This document shows, in pieces, positions 36,866 through 48,570 of a DNA stretch of 64,000 nt (positions are counted from its first letter, which is position 1; each line of letters starts with the position of its first letter). This DNA comes from Dermanyssus gallinae (lineage: Eukaryota > Arthropoda > Arachnida > Mesostigmata > Dermanyssidae). The DNA lies in contig QVRM01001062.1 in assembly GCA_003439945.1 (NCBI GenBank), positions 92,825 to 156,824 on the forward strand. Direction: 5' to 3'. The notes beneath the pieces are model-generated. The model made no database searches, was not told the DNA's origin, and saw only the letters and a list, made by a program, of their open reading frames with translations. The position numbers and the translations under genes were made by a program.

Positions 36866-37262
36866 GTGGACCAGACACCTCATCCCGGACCTGACCATAT
36901 GGTGTGTAACAGGGGCCACGGGGGGACAACCTATCACCTGACCCAAGTCTTAACGGGTCATGGTTGTTTCCAATCGTACCTCCTTAAAATCAAGATCGTG
37001 CAGGACCCAAGATGTGTGACATGCGAGACGGGCAAGGTAGACGACGTTACTCACAACGTCTGCTTCTGCCCAGCTCTTGAACAGAACAGCGAACATCGGC
37101 GAACTTCTTCCGGAACGAGACTCGATCAGTAAACGAGCTGATAGCAGGGATGTGTGCGGACGAGCAGAGGTAGTTACAGGGAACACAAATGATTGAGAAG
37201 ATCGTGCAGAAGAAAATAGACCTAGAGTACAAAAGGAAACAGAGAGAGAGAGAGAGAGAAAA
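36866..37262 (+). mobile_element. R1-like LINE C-terminal domain ending in (GA)n
   Basis: The plus strand encodes YHLTQVLTGHGCFQSYLLKI then CVTCETGKVDDVTHNVCFCP. This is the TGHGxFQxYL motif and CxxC-x8-H-x4-C knuckle of R1-type ORF2 ends, as in the copies at 21.6 and 49.6 kb. The frame is lost after the knuckle. The segment ends in a GA repeat at about 37240-37262. Confidence 0.7.
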
Positions 37263-37267
37263 AAGGT

Positions 37268-37531
37268 TTGCTGACCAAGATAACTACAACTACTCAAATA
37301 CCACAAAGTAACGTGCAAAACATATCCGTTGGTTTTCAAATAAACTTGCCGTATCAAAAGTGTGGTCGGTCCAATAAAAATAACAAAACGCTATCATATG
37401 ATGCGACAGATGGAGTCATTCGCCGAAATAAAGCATTTGTTAATAGAATATTAAACGACTGCGTCACGTCAAACATAATAAGCAACTTGAAACTAAACTA
37501 TGTAGAGCAACTTCAAAGTGCAATCTCTTAA
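37268..37531 (+). other. Small open frame, 87 codons, unknown
   Basis: An Asn- and Ile-rich frame beginning MLTKITTTTQIPQSNVQNIS directly after the R1-like tail. I recognise no domain, signal peptide or membrane segment. It could be chance in AT-rich DNA. Confidence 0.15.
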
Positions 37532-37599
37532 CCATCAGGACACCGATCAGGTTAAGAAGTTATAAAACGCAAACAAAATGTATATATATATATATATTC

Positions 37600-37862
37600 T
37601 GGCCCCGTATTTACGGGGAACCCCTGCGCTGGAGTGGGTCAAACTCCCCTTCGGGGGGGCGCGTAATATTCTGGGGTGTAACGCGGAATCGCGAGGTGAA
37701 CGCGTCTAATCGGTACGGTGGAGTAGTGTGGTATCTCCATTCCGAACCTCGATAGTGGGGAGGGTGGGGGAGCTGCTGGCCTGTCTATTCGGGCTGGCGG
37801 GCACTCCCGTCAAGGCTCGCGCGTATTAAATCGCGGGCGGCGGGAGTGTAAGTATTTCTCTC
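37600..37862. other. GC-rich structured island of unknown origin
   Basis: About 260 bp with strongly raised GC content lie between two TA tracts. It holds CCCCGTATTTACGGGG (7-bp stem, 2-base loop) and CCCCTTCGGGGG (four-base stem with a UUCG-type tetraloop). GGGTGTAACGCGGAATCGCG and several G runs follow. No frame of length is open. It could be the structured end of a retroelement, a non-coding RNA or a fragment of a GC-rich repeat. Confidence 0.4.
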
Positions 37863-37867
37863 TTTTA

Positions 37868-37927
<60 letters not shown>
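37868..37927. repeat. (TA)n microsatellite
   Basis: About 60 bp of TA closing the GC-rich island on its right side. From here to 38600 no gene or element is recognised. Confidence 0.9.
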
Positions 37928-37933
<6 letters not shown>

Positions 37934-38606
37934 AGTTTACTGAGAATATATACATAATATATATAATTGCTGTATTGGCTGAGGCAAATTTTCTCCCTCA
38001 GTAGTTCTAATGCAGAGCCCTCATACGACGCTGTGAATATCTAAATTTGTAGGAGATAATGTTTAAGATGCATTTGTTTGGAAAAAAATAATACTGCATT
38101 AGTGCCACTATTGGAAATTATTATATATAAAATAGTCCCGCGTAGTGAATATCAAGAAAGTCAAATTTCCAATTTGCGCTCACAATTTGTGCTAAGAGGT
38201 ACAACAAGACAAAAGTTTGTGCGCTAATAAATCTAGCTATTTTGATTTCCCTAGAGTGACGCATGCAGTAAAAATATCAATAGTATTATGACCATTCTGG
38301 TGGATATCTTTTTATTATCGGTTGTGTGTGGATATTTAAGAACGAAAGAAGTGGATTAAGTAGAAAAGTGTCCGCCAATTTCTTAAACAACGTATCCCAT
38401 GAACAACATCGCTTAAGTTTGTTGAACTTATAAACAAGAGAAATGCACAACAGGACGTTTTTGAATTACATTTTCTCTTGGCCATCATCTCTCTAAAAAC
38501 GGAATGCTCAAACTTCTGCACATGTTGGATACGCATTAGTAAATTAAAATTACTAATAGAGCCAAGTTATATTAAATTGGGATGATTGAGCAAATTTGAT
38601 ATATAC

Positions 38607-39881
38607 AGGTAGTTCAACAGGTTCTTAAAATGAGCTTTTCAGAATTCGAATTTTGGCGCGCTTTCACCGCTAGTGGAAACGGCAACTTTTCGACTGTTAG
38701 CAGTCAAAATATTATGGTGATTGGCCGTTGCGATTTCGTTTGATCGCTTTTCCCGTGCAACGTATCGGCGTGATTTTGAAAAATGAAGAAAAAATAGTTT
38801 CGAGTTCAATCAAGCATTTTTATTTCAAAGCTTGGAATGCGACCCAAGTGAAAACTGAGTTAGACGAGGTGTACGGTGACTCTGCGCCATGTTTTGCCAC
38901 TGTTTCCAACTGGATTAATGAGTTAAAAAGAGGTCGCAGATGAACTACGTTCAGGACGCCCAAAAACGGCAACTGATGAGGAAAACGTGGAAAAAGTGCG
39001 GAAAATTGTTGCCGCAGATAAGCGACTGAACATTAGGGAGATAGCGGAGGTCTTGGGGATCAGTTTGGGTAGTGTGCATTTCATCCTGCACAAGAACTTG
39101 AAGATGAAAAGCTCAGAGCAAAATGGGTGCCGCATTTGCTCAATTTAGGCCAAAAAGACGCGCGTGTTTCCGCTGCACAGCGAAATTTGGCCAAGATGTC
39201 GAAAAATCCGTCGGATTTTTGGCGCAGATTCGTGACCGTCGATGAAAGCTGGGTCCATCACTACACTCCCGAGACCCAAGAAGCATCTCGCCAATGGTGT
39301 GCACCTGGTGAAGGACTTCCAAAGAGGTTGCGGACAACGGCATCGGCCGGAAGGATGATGGCTACGGTTTTTTGGGACCAACGTGGAATAATTCTGGTCG
39401 ACTATATTGAGAGCGGTAAAACGCTCACGGGAGAATATTATGCAAGACTGTTGGACTGCCTGAAGCAAGAACTCATCGTGAAACGGCCCGCTTTGCAGAA
39501 GAAGGTTGTCCTGTTTCACCAGGACAGCGCTCCTGCACACAAGTCGCGGCAAGCATCGGCAAAACTGGCCCAACTGAGGTTCGAACTTATTGAACAACCT
39601 TCCTATTCTCCAGACCTGGCCTCCTCTGATTATTTCCTCTTCAGACATTTGAAGAATAGTTTCGGTGGAAAGCGTTTTTCCAGCAATGAAGAGGTTAAGG
39701 CTGCTGTTAATGCCTATTTTCAGTCTAAAGACGTGGAATTCTACTTAAGAGGTATAAATGCTCTGAAATCTCAGTGGGAAAAGTGTATTGAACTTCTCGG
39801 GGAGTATATCGAATAAGAAAAAATTAAAAACAAGATTTGGAAAATTCTTGGTTTTCATTTTAAGAACCTGTTGAACTACCT
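38607..39881 (+). mobile_element. Mariner transposon, near-complete, two frameshifts
   Basis: Terminal inverted repeats of 27 bp (38607-38633 and 39855-39881) are perfect by eye, starting AGGTAGTTCAACAGGTTCTT. The transposase lies between them in three frames. The N-terminal helix-turn-helix part is SSIKHFYFKAWNATQVKTEL to NELKRGR (38728-38935). The second helix-turn-helix has RSGRPKTATDEENVEKVRKI (about 38945-39100), and the catalytic part runs 39100-39816. The catalytic triad is FVTVDESWVHHY, LFHQDSAPAHKS and SPDLASSDYFLF, with 34 residues between the last two Asp, so it is D,D34D. Frameshifts near 38937 and 39103 disable it. A TA lies next to the left end; the right flank is TATG, so the TA target duplication is not exact. 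Confidence 0.9.
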
Positions 39882-40251
39882 ATGTCATACAAAATGTATT
39901 ATATATAGGAAACGCTATGTACATTTGAATTGAATAAACGAATGTATATAAAATATCCACATAAAACATTTATTTACTTTGCACACCAGTTAGTGAATGA
40001 AACACTCCAATGAATAAAGACAACGGCACTGCTCGTAAATATAGCTATATATACATAGAGACAACTCATTGCGTACATTTCATCAGATTTATGAACTTCA
40101 TGCATCTTTGTTTTTAAAATACACCTAGTAGGAATACCCCAACCACATAATCTCTGATCAATACTCCATCTAGACAATACACTGGTAATGTACAAACAAC
40201 CATTCGGAACTCCTTTCGTTTTACTTCGCTCAGATTTTACTGCTAATCTAT

Positions 40252-40253
<2 letters not shown>

Positions 40254-40338
<85 letters not shown>
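40254..40338. repeat. (TA)n microsatellite followed by small hairpins
   Basis: About 85 bp of TA. Just after it, AGACAAGAGTAAACTCTTGTCT (10-bp perfect stem) lies at about 40345-40366 and CAATATTGAAAACAATATTG at about 40493-40512. The interval 39890-41120 contains no recognised gene. Confidence 0.85.
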
Positions 40339-40342
<4 letters not shown>

Positions 40343-40446
40343 GTAGACAAGAGTAAACTCTTGTCTGTTATTGCAAATTAACTTGCAACGTGCGTTTTAC
40401 TTATGTATTTTCTTATTGTTCTAATTCCTTTCATTCGCTACACACT

Positions 40447-40477
<31 letters not shown>

Positions 40478-41125
40478 CTCAAACGTTCCTTTCAATATTG
40501 AAAACAATATTGAAAAATAATACTATCTACAATGCTGCAGTGACAGTAGTAATCGTAACGTCCTTACTTGTCAATTCGAATAACGGATAATGATCATGGT
40601 TGCCATGTGTATTTCTGTCGACTCAAATTAGGAATTACCAAATAGCCGAGTACAAATCGCCATCTCGTATCGGCTTCCGTTGGCATTTTGTGCATGTACG
40701 TCTTGTTTCTCTCACTGTTCAGGACGTGTCATATCATCGTAACATAATTTTGATTTGTTTATTTCGTTGTCAGTGTGTATTTACGCATGGTAGGCGACAC
40801 CTCTGTTTTGTTCTAGTTGCCTCTTTATTCTATCATGTACGTTAGTGATGCTACGTTCCTACCGTCGTGCTTCGTCTTCCCTCTCTCTTTGCAATTCGCA
40901 AGTCTTTGCGGTGATCCGTTTGCCTGTTGTTCGCCTGTCTGCCGTCATTGCTCTGTCCAGGATTTGGGGTTCGTACGCGGGGCACCGATATTCGCGGGTC
41001 GACTGCCGATCGAGGTCGACAAACTCTACCATTTCTAATTATCGGATTCCACGGGACGCTGGCACCCGAACCACCCTCCTCACTCAAATGCTCTCCTTCA
41101 CTTCGATAAATAGGCCTGACCTGTA

Positions 41126-41131
41126 TTTATT
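41126..41131 (-). terminator. Candidate Ctr1 polyadenylation signal
   Basis: AATAAA on the minus strand, about 580 bp after the Ctr1 stop codon. This is a candidate only; other weak hexamers lie between. Confidence 0.3.
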
Positions 41132-41711
41132 CCCTGATAATGTTGTAGGACCTCCTTTTGTCAGCCTTCACACGGCTGAGCGGAACAAGGGCAACCAGTG
41201 TGCGCGTCGATAGTAGCGGTAGTAGTATTACATAAAAGCATTACCACCACCATGTTCCACCCTCCTGGCAACGACCCTGGAAAGAACATCAATATTCCCA
41301 GGGATATGTTTTCAACACTTGCGTCGCGTATCCCAACATTAACCCGCTTCTTAAAGCCATCACTCTGCAAGTGTCGAAAGAAAGACCACTTAAACATTCT
41401 CTCACTGTTGGTTCGTCTTAAAGTACACCTATGCGGTAGTTCCTTGACTTGAGCCTCGTTAGCAAACGAGTACAACTAACAGGGTAAAGCGACAACAACG
41501 ACGTATCCGCCAAGTCGTCTGAGCAGCCGGACATCAGAGTAGCCGACAAGAACCGCAGTAACGGAGATCTCTGGTCGCGTCCTCGGATCGCCTCCAGCCC
41601 ACGGCACAACGGTAAGCTTCGATTGAAGGTGACGTGAGGTCCGCGCGTCGCGAATGCGTGTGGCTGTCCAAGTCCTCGCCTAATTGTGGGACCGCATTTT
41701 TTGCGCGATGT

Positions 41712-42071
41712 TCATGCGGTGCAATGGTCACTGCTGAGCACCGCGTCATTCGTTCGTCCACACACTAGATAGCCCATGCCAGCACCCAGCACGACAGCAA
41801 GACATATCCACACGTTGCAGCACATGAACAGCAGCATCAGAAAGTAGGCCAGCGTTAGCTGCACCACGTATAGGGCCGTCTGCTGTAGGTGGGTGCGGCT
41901 CCATATGCCCGGCCTACGAAATTAAAGCACACGACACCTCCATAGTTAGTTCTCTACTGTTCGCAATGATGATGCCGACTAATATTAGTATTCGGTGAAA
42001 AAAAGCAAAATAACTTTTAAAAAAAATGAAAGACATATTTATCCAGACATCATCACATGGGTATATATATG

Positions 42072-42135
<64 letters not shown>

Positions 42136-43358
42136 CAGGGTTTATCACATGTAAAGAATAGCCACCTTACTTGCCGAAATTAAACTCGCTTAACTATTTC
42201 CTGAGGATTGACGCCAATGTTTGCACATTTACATGACAGTGAAATAAGATCCCTCAATATAAGTTCGTTCGTGAATTGTGCAAGGCCTTCTTCGGCAGAC
42301 TTCGAGATGTAAGTTCAAGCCCAGCGGGGTAATATGGAAAATTGATGTATATATGCTACCTAATAGCTTCTTTTGTGGAGGAGGGTGATTGCAGTTACGC
42401 ACTGTCGCTACGAATGGGCGTGCTCCCTCTTTCGAGGGACCACTCCTCCCATAAGCTTCACTCTCTAATGGCCCAGATATCCATTTAACAGTACTATGGG
42501 CCACCAGGAGCAGTGACGAGAGCCTAGCAGATCATGTGGCCAAGGTCATTCACGGGATCCCCCACCGGTCCGACTGGCTTGTCCCAACAGCTGCGAATCC
42601 GTTTCATTGCAAGCTTCGTCATGTGTTGATGTCGTAAATGCAATCCGTTCTCTTCTATGCCTGCCGAGCTCGGCTTTCTTTTTCGTCACTGCAGTTGCCA
42701 TTTCTTTTCCCAGATGCTGTGCTGCATATATACTCCACAAACACCCTCATGTTCTCCTCGGTGGGTCTAGTGTTTCGACTCCTCGTTTTTCTTCCTCTCG
42801 CAGATTCCCGAAAGAGCTTTGCCGATACAAAAGGGATAGCTTTGGAAATCACCGTGGCCGGTGAGACACCGCGTAACGAAAAGTTCATTTTCCCTGCCGG
42901 GCGGTCTATCCATATTTTTGTACTGGATAAGCAGGCGAACTGGATGATTCGGTGAGCCTGTAAAGATGGCATCCCACTCTCCTTGCCATAGTCTTACCGT
43001 TATGTCCCTCTCAGCTTCTTTGTTGAACTCCGGCCCTCTTTCCCAGATCCTTCTCTTTTCGTTTGCTATTAGGTCCTAAGGTGGGAAACCAGCCAGTACC
43101 AAGACTGTGTTTGTGCTAACCATGCGGTAAGCTTACAGGGCCTTAAGCACCGCTGCTTTGTACGTGCTTGTTAGAGCCTTTCTTGTCGTGTCGTTTTCAG
43201 TGTGTTTCGCAACCAGACTGGGGCTCCGATTTGGCAGAATCTTGCCTATCGTGTTAGCCGCCTTGGCCGTGCACTTCCTGATGTGACTAGTCCCCCTGAG
43301 GCCCTTATCTAATAGGACGCTCGAACTCCTGGCTGGCCTCCACCGTGTTACCTGATAA

Positions 43359-43392
<34 letters not shown>

Positions 43393-43564
43393 TTCGTATT
43401 TACCTTGTTTCAACGTCTTCCACCTGCGGACGGTTGGGTTGCGTTGGTACACCGTTACTAGTCCGTACCGCCGTGTATCTAGAGTTCAGAGTTGTACAAC
43501 AAACAATTATATTAAGATACGCCAATTTTAGAACTAACAGCAAACACATCAAAAATAACAAGAG

Positions 43565-43624
<60 letters not shown>

Positions 43625-43708
43625 AGGCATCACATACTACCCTGCTAAATATTGGTTGGACTCGTATGTAGCTATATGTGTTATAATACATAAATGCTCT
43701 AGGTAGAC

Positions 43709-43777
<69 letters not shown>

Positions 43778-46241
43778 TACCTAGAGCATTTATGTATTAT
43801 AACACATATAGCTACATACGAGTCCAACCAATATTTAGCAGGGTAGTATGTGATGCCAACACTTAGAGCTGGGTTCTCTAGATTAATTTATACGCAGTAG
43901 CTGAAGAAACCCTTTTCCCACCAATACTACGATAGTCGTATCTACAGCTTACCTTAATCGGCGTTCCTTGTAGGCAAGCATCGCTCTTGTCATTTTGATC
44001 GCCTCGTAACAGAATGCCAATATGAATATTATCACACATGATAATATTAAGCCACTCACTCCATCAACCTAAAATTGTAAAATGCGTTACAAACACACAT
44101 TTATAGTCCGCAAAATGTTAGTAGTCTTAATGCGTCGAAGTTTACTATATTAACGGCTCAGCTAAGGCATGTATATTTACAGACACATTTAGAAAAAGGC
44201 AGTACGTCCATGTGCTTATGGTCCGAAACCAACTTTCCTTTCACGGAAATCGCTATTGGAATTTACCTTGACTTCTTGATACGTTTGTGTGTAAAGTTAA
44301 TGTAGGACGCTACTGGGTGTATTGTATCGCACTCGTATATTTATACAGTATCAGCAAGAGAAGGGAGCATGACGTTATATAAGCAAACAGTGAAACGCCA
44401 AACGTCGACAGATAACTTAATTGTCTAAGATTTTCTGCAAACAGACTTACCTGCCAAAAATCGAATAACAGCGTTTCCTTCGTGCCGAAGTGAAAACTCA
44501 TCATGTGCATTCCCTGCAACACAGTCAATACCACTTTTGAACAACGCTGCTGATTGACCCCCGTTGATTTCATCTGATCGCTTGGATACCAGGTCTGTAT
44601 GAATACATAGTAGATCTCAGACATAACTTAGCATGTGTAATTGGCACCCGTTTTTTACTGCATTATGCCAATGACTGGGTATTTCAGAGTATTGCCTCTG
44701 GTTATATTATATAATAATCCGGGGGGGGGATAGCATTCAGGGAATTTATTGGCTTTATTTCACAAATCAGAAACAAAATTATCAAATGCGAAGCAATAGC
44801 AGGGAATATATATAATATATTAGCTATAAATATATATATATATAATATATAATAAGATATAGATTATACAATATAGATATATATATATACAGAATATAAA
44901 TATCTCTATTATAGATATAAAAACTATATATATTCGATATCTATATATACATATATATAGATAATATATTCTCAGATTTCTCAAAGAATAAAAAATATGC
45001 ATTCAATTTGTTTGCAAAGTTTCTCGTACAGTGTGCGCTATAATTTGACAGTGAATGTTGTCTAAAATTCTACTCCACCAGAGTCTAACAACATATTTTA
45101 TGCCCTATGCTGTCCTGTTTCGGTTGCAGAAACGCACACATCGATTCGTGTCGCACGCATCACTCTGTTCTTGTCTAATTTTAATTATTGTTATTACAGT
45201 GTGTTACAAAAAGTGCATCATCCTACCTTTGCATTACGCCCATTCTCCCTAGAAAGCCTTAATTAAAAAGAAAACCGCTCATGATTGCACGTTAAGTGAA
45301 TCAAACGAAAATCCTCCGCTTCCTGTTGGTCTGCTATTTACGTTCGTAGTCCACATCTAACTATACTTGGATTAAACATAACTAACTCATCTACATATAT
45401 CCGCAAGTTTACCCTCATTTCCCCGCAGCGCTTCGTTAACAGGCTGGGCGGGCAGGCAGGAGACGGAGAAGGGGGAGGTGAGGTAATTAGCGGACTCCGC
45501 TTGCGGGATCAGGATCCGGGTCGGTCACTGTTTTCCAGGAATGTCGCGCAGCATGCGCAACACTATTTTTACTTTTTATTTTTTTGGAAGGTCTCGGAAA
45601 TGCGCATCACCGAGCAAGATGGCTTAGTGGCAAAGCCTTTGCCTTGCATTCGGGAAGACTGGGTTCGAGACCCAGACCGGCCACTCTTAAATTGGTTTGC
45701 ATGGTTTCCAATTTAGACAAGGTAAATGCCGGGGTGGATTAAAATTAGCGACCATGACATGAAAAAAACCGTACACGGGCAATAGCCTTACGGAAAATCT
45801 ATTAAAAACAATGCATAATGCACAAGCGCTACTGGCAGCTAGCAGCAGATAGCGTGGGACCCACTCGCACCCACTAAAACCGATATCCTCCTCGCCACCC
45901 GCCCAAGGCCCGGAATTGCATTGGCATTACTTCGACAACCCTCCCCGCGAGAGGGGAGTCTCGCGTTCTAACGCTCTATGCGCCTAGTTATGTTTGCGCC
46001 TATGTTTGCCCGCACTGGGGAACGCAAGACCTACATCCATTCCGTGTGTGTTGCCTGCTGTCGCTGCTGGACTCGGATTGGCGTCGAGGAGTGAGGTGGA
46101 CATCTGCGAGCCATTGATATACGAGGCGTCGCTCATCATGTCGTGAGCACCATGTGTGCTACCGTGGCCATGATGTGCACTCGAGGAGTCGGTGCCGCCG
46201 TCATTGCCGTGACTGCTGTGGGCACCAAATGTGTGCTCCAT
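41712..46241 (-). CDS. Ctr1: High-affinity copper transporter Ctr1 (SLC31A type), 4 coding exons
   Basis: Ctr1 forms a trimeric pore that brings Cu(I) across the plasma membrane. Minus-strand coding exons are 46241-46035, 44513-44451, 44068-43953 and 41913-41712, all with GT-AG introns and agreeing phases, giving 195 residues (human: 190). Residues 1-69 form a His-, Met- and Ser-rich extracellular tail ([15 protein letters not shown]). Next come [19 protein letters not shown], which leads into TM1 ([20 protein letters not shown]), a cytosolic loop ([11 protein letters not shown]), TM2 ([19 protein letters not shown], containing the pore MxxxM) and TM3 with the GAGMG packing motif. The protein ends DHCTA, where the human one ends HCH, so the last His of the metal-handing tail is lacking. 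The exons are too short to stand out as open frames. The exon with the ATG has 23 nt of leader after its acceptor (46265), so a 5' exon exists upstream. Confidence 0.93.
42061..42133. repeat. (TA)n microsatellite in Ctr1 intron 3
   Basis: About 73 bp of TA in the 2-kb last intron of Ctr1, which also contains an R1-like tail and a large palindrome. Confidence 0.9.
42540..43335 (-). mobile_element. R1-like LINE C-terminal fragment in Ctr1 intron 3
   Basis: The minus strand has [16 protein letters not shown] (compare YLDRGLRGTTHI in the copy at 22.3 kb), then [29 protein letters not shown] and [20 protein letters not shown]. Frames shift at least twice. It lies in the same orientation as Ctr1, inside the intron. 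Confidence 0.65.
43561..43857. repeat. Large palindrome with ~84-bp perfect arms around (TA)n
   Basis: The left arm from 43626 and the right arm ending at 43857 are exact reverse complements by eye over about 84 bp (GGCATCACATACTACCCTGC at one end, its complement at the other). They are separated by about 65 bp of TA repeat (43709-43775). A further TA tract (43562-43624) lies left of the first arm. It sits in Ctr1 intron 3, just after exon 3's donor side. Confidence 0.9.
45605..45990 (+). mobile_element. tRNA-derived SINE, full copy with 3' body
   Basis: Head: GAGCAAGATGGCTTAGTGGC (A box region) and GGGTTCGAGACCCAGACC (B box) form a good RNA polymerase III promoter pair about 40 bp apart. 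The body has CCGTACACGGGCAATAGCC, and the 3' part has CACCCACTAAAACCGATATC and GCATTGGCATTACTTCGAC. A second copy with the same head and middle lies at 60243-60433; the 3' part recurs at 29350-29560 and 49630-49720. It sits in Ctr1 intron 1 in the opposite orientation to the gene. Confidence 0.8.
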
Positions 46242-46644
46242 CGCTGCGTCGGCGTACGGAGAATCTGAAAGACAACTAGTAGTACAATACAATCGAAACA
46301 TGGCGGCCGTTATTAGCGCACGCACGCAAAGCTAATGTACGCCATTAAATCAAATTAATTTGACACTTAACGTATAGGACAGTTCAATCAGAATCAGCGA
46401 TGCACGCCGGTCAAAAATCGTCTATATATCAAAATAGCTTCAGAGTATTTTGGCTTTGTAGGAAGGATATTTGCAGCAAAGAGCACCTATGCTATCGAAG
46501 GTCTTCGGCCTTTTATGCGTCTCTTTGTGTTAAGAATGTGAGACGATTCGATGTGTGCTTTGCATAAGCATCGTTAACTAGAGAAAGAGAGTGAGAGAGA
46601 GAAACACGCGAATAGCACTCGTAAATTGAGGAATCCGGGATAAT

Positions 46645-46693
<49 letters not shown>

Positions 46694-46699
46694 GTACAA

Positions 46700-46885
46700 G
46701 AAAAGGTAGGTTTCCCCAACAGTCCTTGTGGCAATAACAGCATAACCGCCGAGGGAGCAGTATATGGTGTATCATCAATATTCTCAATGGCATAAATTCA
46801 AAGAAAATTCGATCAGCATTAGAGATCGAACCTGTGTATCACGCCGGTAGATGACAACCATGACCCTAGAGCACGCCACCCACCA
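46700..46885 (-). mobile_element. tRNA-derived SINE, second family
   Basis: On the minus strand it has GGCGTGCTCTAGGGTCATGG, CAGGTTCGATCTC (B box) and CCACAAGGACTGTTGGGGAA, the same order as in the copy at 23318-23578. A TA tract (46655-46690) follows its tail. Confidence 0.7.
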
Positions 46886-46956
46886 GTTCTAGACTCGGCC
46901 TAGTTTTCGACGCGCGGCGCCGCTATCAGCCTATATCATTATTAACTCACACGGCT

Positions 46957-47139
46957 CCATTGCCACTGAATCGCTACGGAGGCGTCACCATCAATCCGCT
47001 GAGCAGCATCTCGTGATCTTTCCTTCTTTTTATTCTTCTCTCTGGTTAGTTGTTCTAGTTCTTCCACTCCCCTTGGCTCCGCTCCACTTTCCTCCATAGA
47101 GGCAGGTGGCAACGAGTGGGGGGGATAAGACGTGAACAA
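46957..47139 (-). other. Possible first exon upstream of Ctr1
   Basis: A minus-strand frame (MEESGAEPRGVEELEQLTRE, then a Lys/Arg-rich run) ends at a strong donor, GTGAGT, after TGGAGCCGT. Splicing from this donor to the Ctr1 exon at 46264 would make it untranslated relative to Ctr1. The alternative GTGTGA donor two bases earlier would join it in frame and add an N-terminal extension. No similarity to known proteins is recognised, so this is a suggestion based on position, charge and the donor only. Confidence 0.3.
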
Positions 47140-47220
47140 ACAGAGTTTCGAATAGTCTTAAGCTACCGAGCTAGATACTGCCGGATCGGAAACTATGCTG
47201 TTATTAGTGATTAGTACGTA

Positions 47221-47222
<2 letters not shown>

Positions 47223-47296
<74 letters not shown>
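47223..47296. repeat. (TA)n microsatellite
   Basis: About 74 bp of TA. Between 47300 and 48450 I see no gene, RNA or element that can be supported. Confidence 0.9.
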
Positions 47297-47297
<1 letters not shown>

Positions 47298-48486
47298 CCA
47301 ATGAACCCTAATGGTAGGAGATACACGAAGCATCATACGCAATTCGCAATCCTGTTCAAGCTGCAACCAGCGACACTTTCACTCGTGCTCTGCGTTCTAT
47401 AAGTTAAAGTGAGAGTTCGTTGGTTGGAGGCTCACGGTTTTTTCCGACGAGCCAGGCCTAATCGTCCGATATGGCACCGTAGTAACCGACACTCGAACTC
47501 CCTCTGTTGTTCACGGTTACGGCGCATCTAGATCTGGCTACACAGTCTCACAGGCAGAACAAAAGTGCGAAGTACTCGCGCTGTAATTCTCATAGCCTTA
47601 CTAGTTTCGTGTTTTAGAAAGTTGGGTGGACCTGTCTCGCAGACGACGTAACTACTGCAAAACCTTTACAATCGACTTGTAGCAACATGAACAGCATGTA
47701 GCATTATGATTTTGCTCTAGTGGCTATTAGTAGATCTACAGCTAGATATACAGTCAGACTGGGGCTGTAGATTCTGAACTGTAGTTCGTAACCCACACTG
47801 ACAGATCTGAGCTGAAGGACAAATAACAGGTTCACTAGAGGCAGCTGTTTATCCACGTGGTTAAAAAAAAACATATAGCACATTTATTTCGTTTTCTAGT
47901 TAGAACTGGAAATACCAGAAATCTAAATGCCGCCAAACTCAACGCAATGCTTCTGTAATGCGTTGTGAACTCTCATCACTCGGAGAGCGTACGGCGAAAC
48001 GAGTACAAGAATTTGTAAGCTGTCTCGGCAAAGCCAACTTGTATCGTTGTAATAGATCGGATATTCTCTGGTCCATCTGACAAAACTTTTTAGCAAACAA
48101 GACATCTAAACGAAAATGCCAGTTGCCGCTCAGTTGGATGCGGGCACCGTTTGCTCTCTAGGTTCAGATTTCTGAAACAAGGTAGAAAACTGTTGTAACG
48201 TGGTAGTTCTGGACCGGTGCAAAAACAGAACTTTAGATGCTCGCTTTCAAAACTTAAGCACTTAACTAGTGACCAGTTGATGTGACTAAAATGAAATATT
48301 TAGATGTTAATAATAATAATAATAATGACAAATGTGAAATTCTTAGTTGCGCTGCATACCGAATAGTGATGGAATATGTGAATTCGTTTTGTCTTCGTTT
48401 GTCGAGGTGGTTGCTGGACAAGTGATGCTGGAAAAGCCGCTTTGTCACTGCGTTGCTGATTGGAGGCAGTGACAGGAGTCTCTCTC

Positions 48487-48489
<3 letters not shown>

Positions 48490-48568
<79 letters not shown>
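48490..48568. repeat. (TA)n microsatellite
   Basis: About 79 bp of TA with one TACATA interruption, producing spurious Tyr-Ile frames on both strands. Confidence 0.9.

Positions 48569-48570
<2 letters not shown>

Noticed and set aside
45605..45700. Functional tRNA gene at the GGTTCGAGACC box
   Set aside because: A and B boxes are present but no acceptor stem pairs, and the same head with the same non-tRNA body recurs at 60.24 kb, so it is a SINE.
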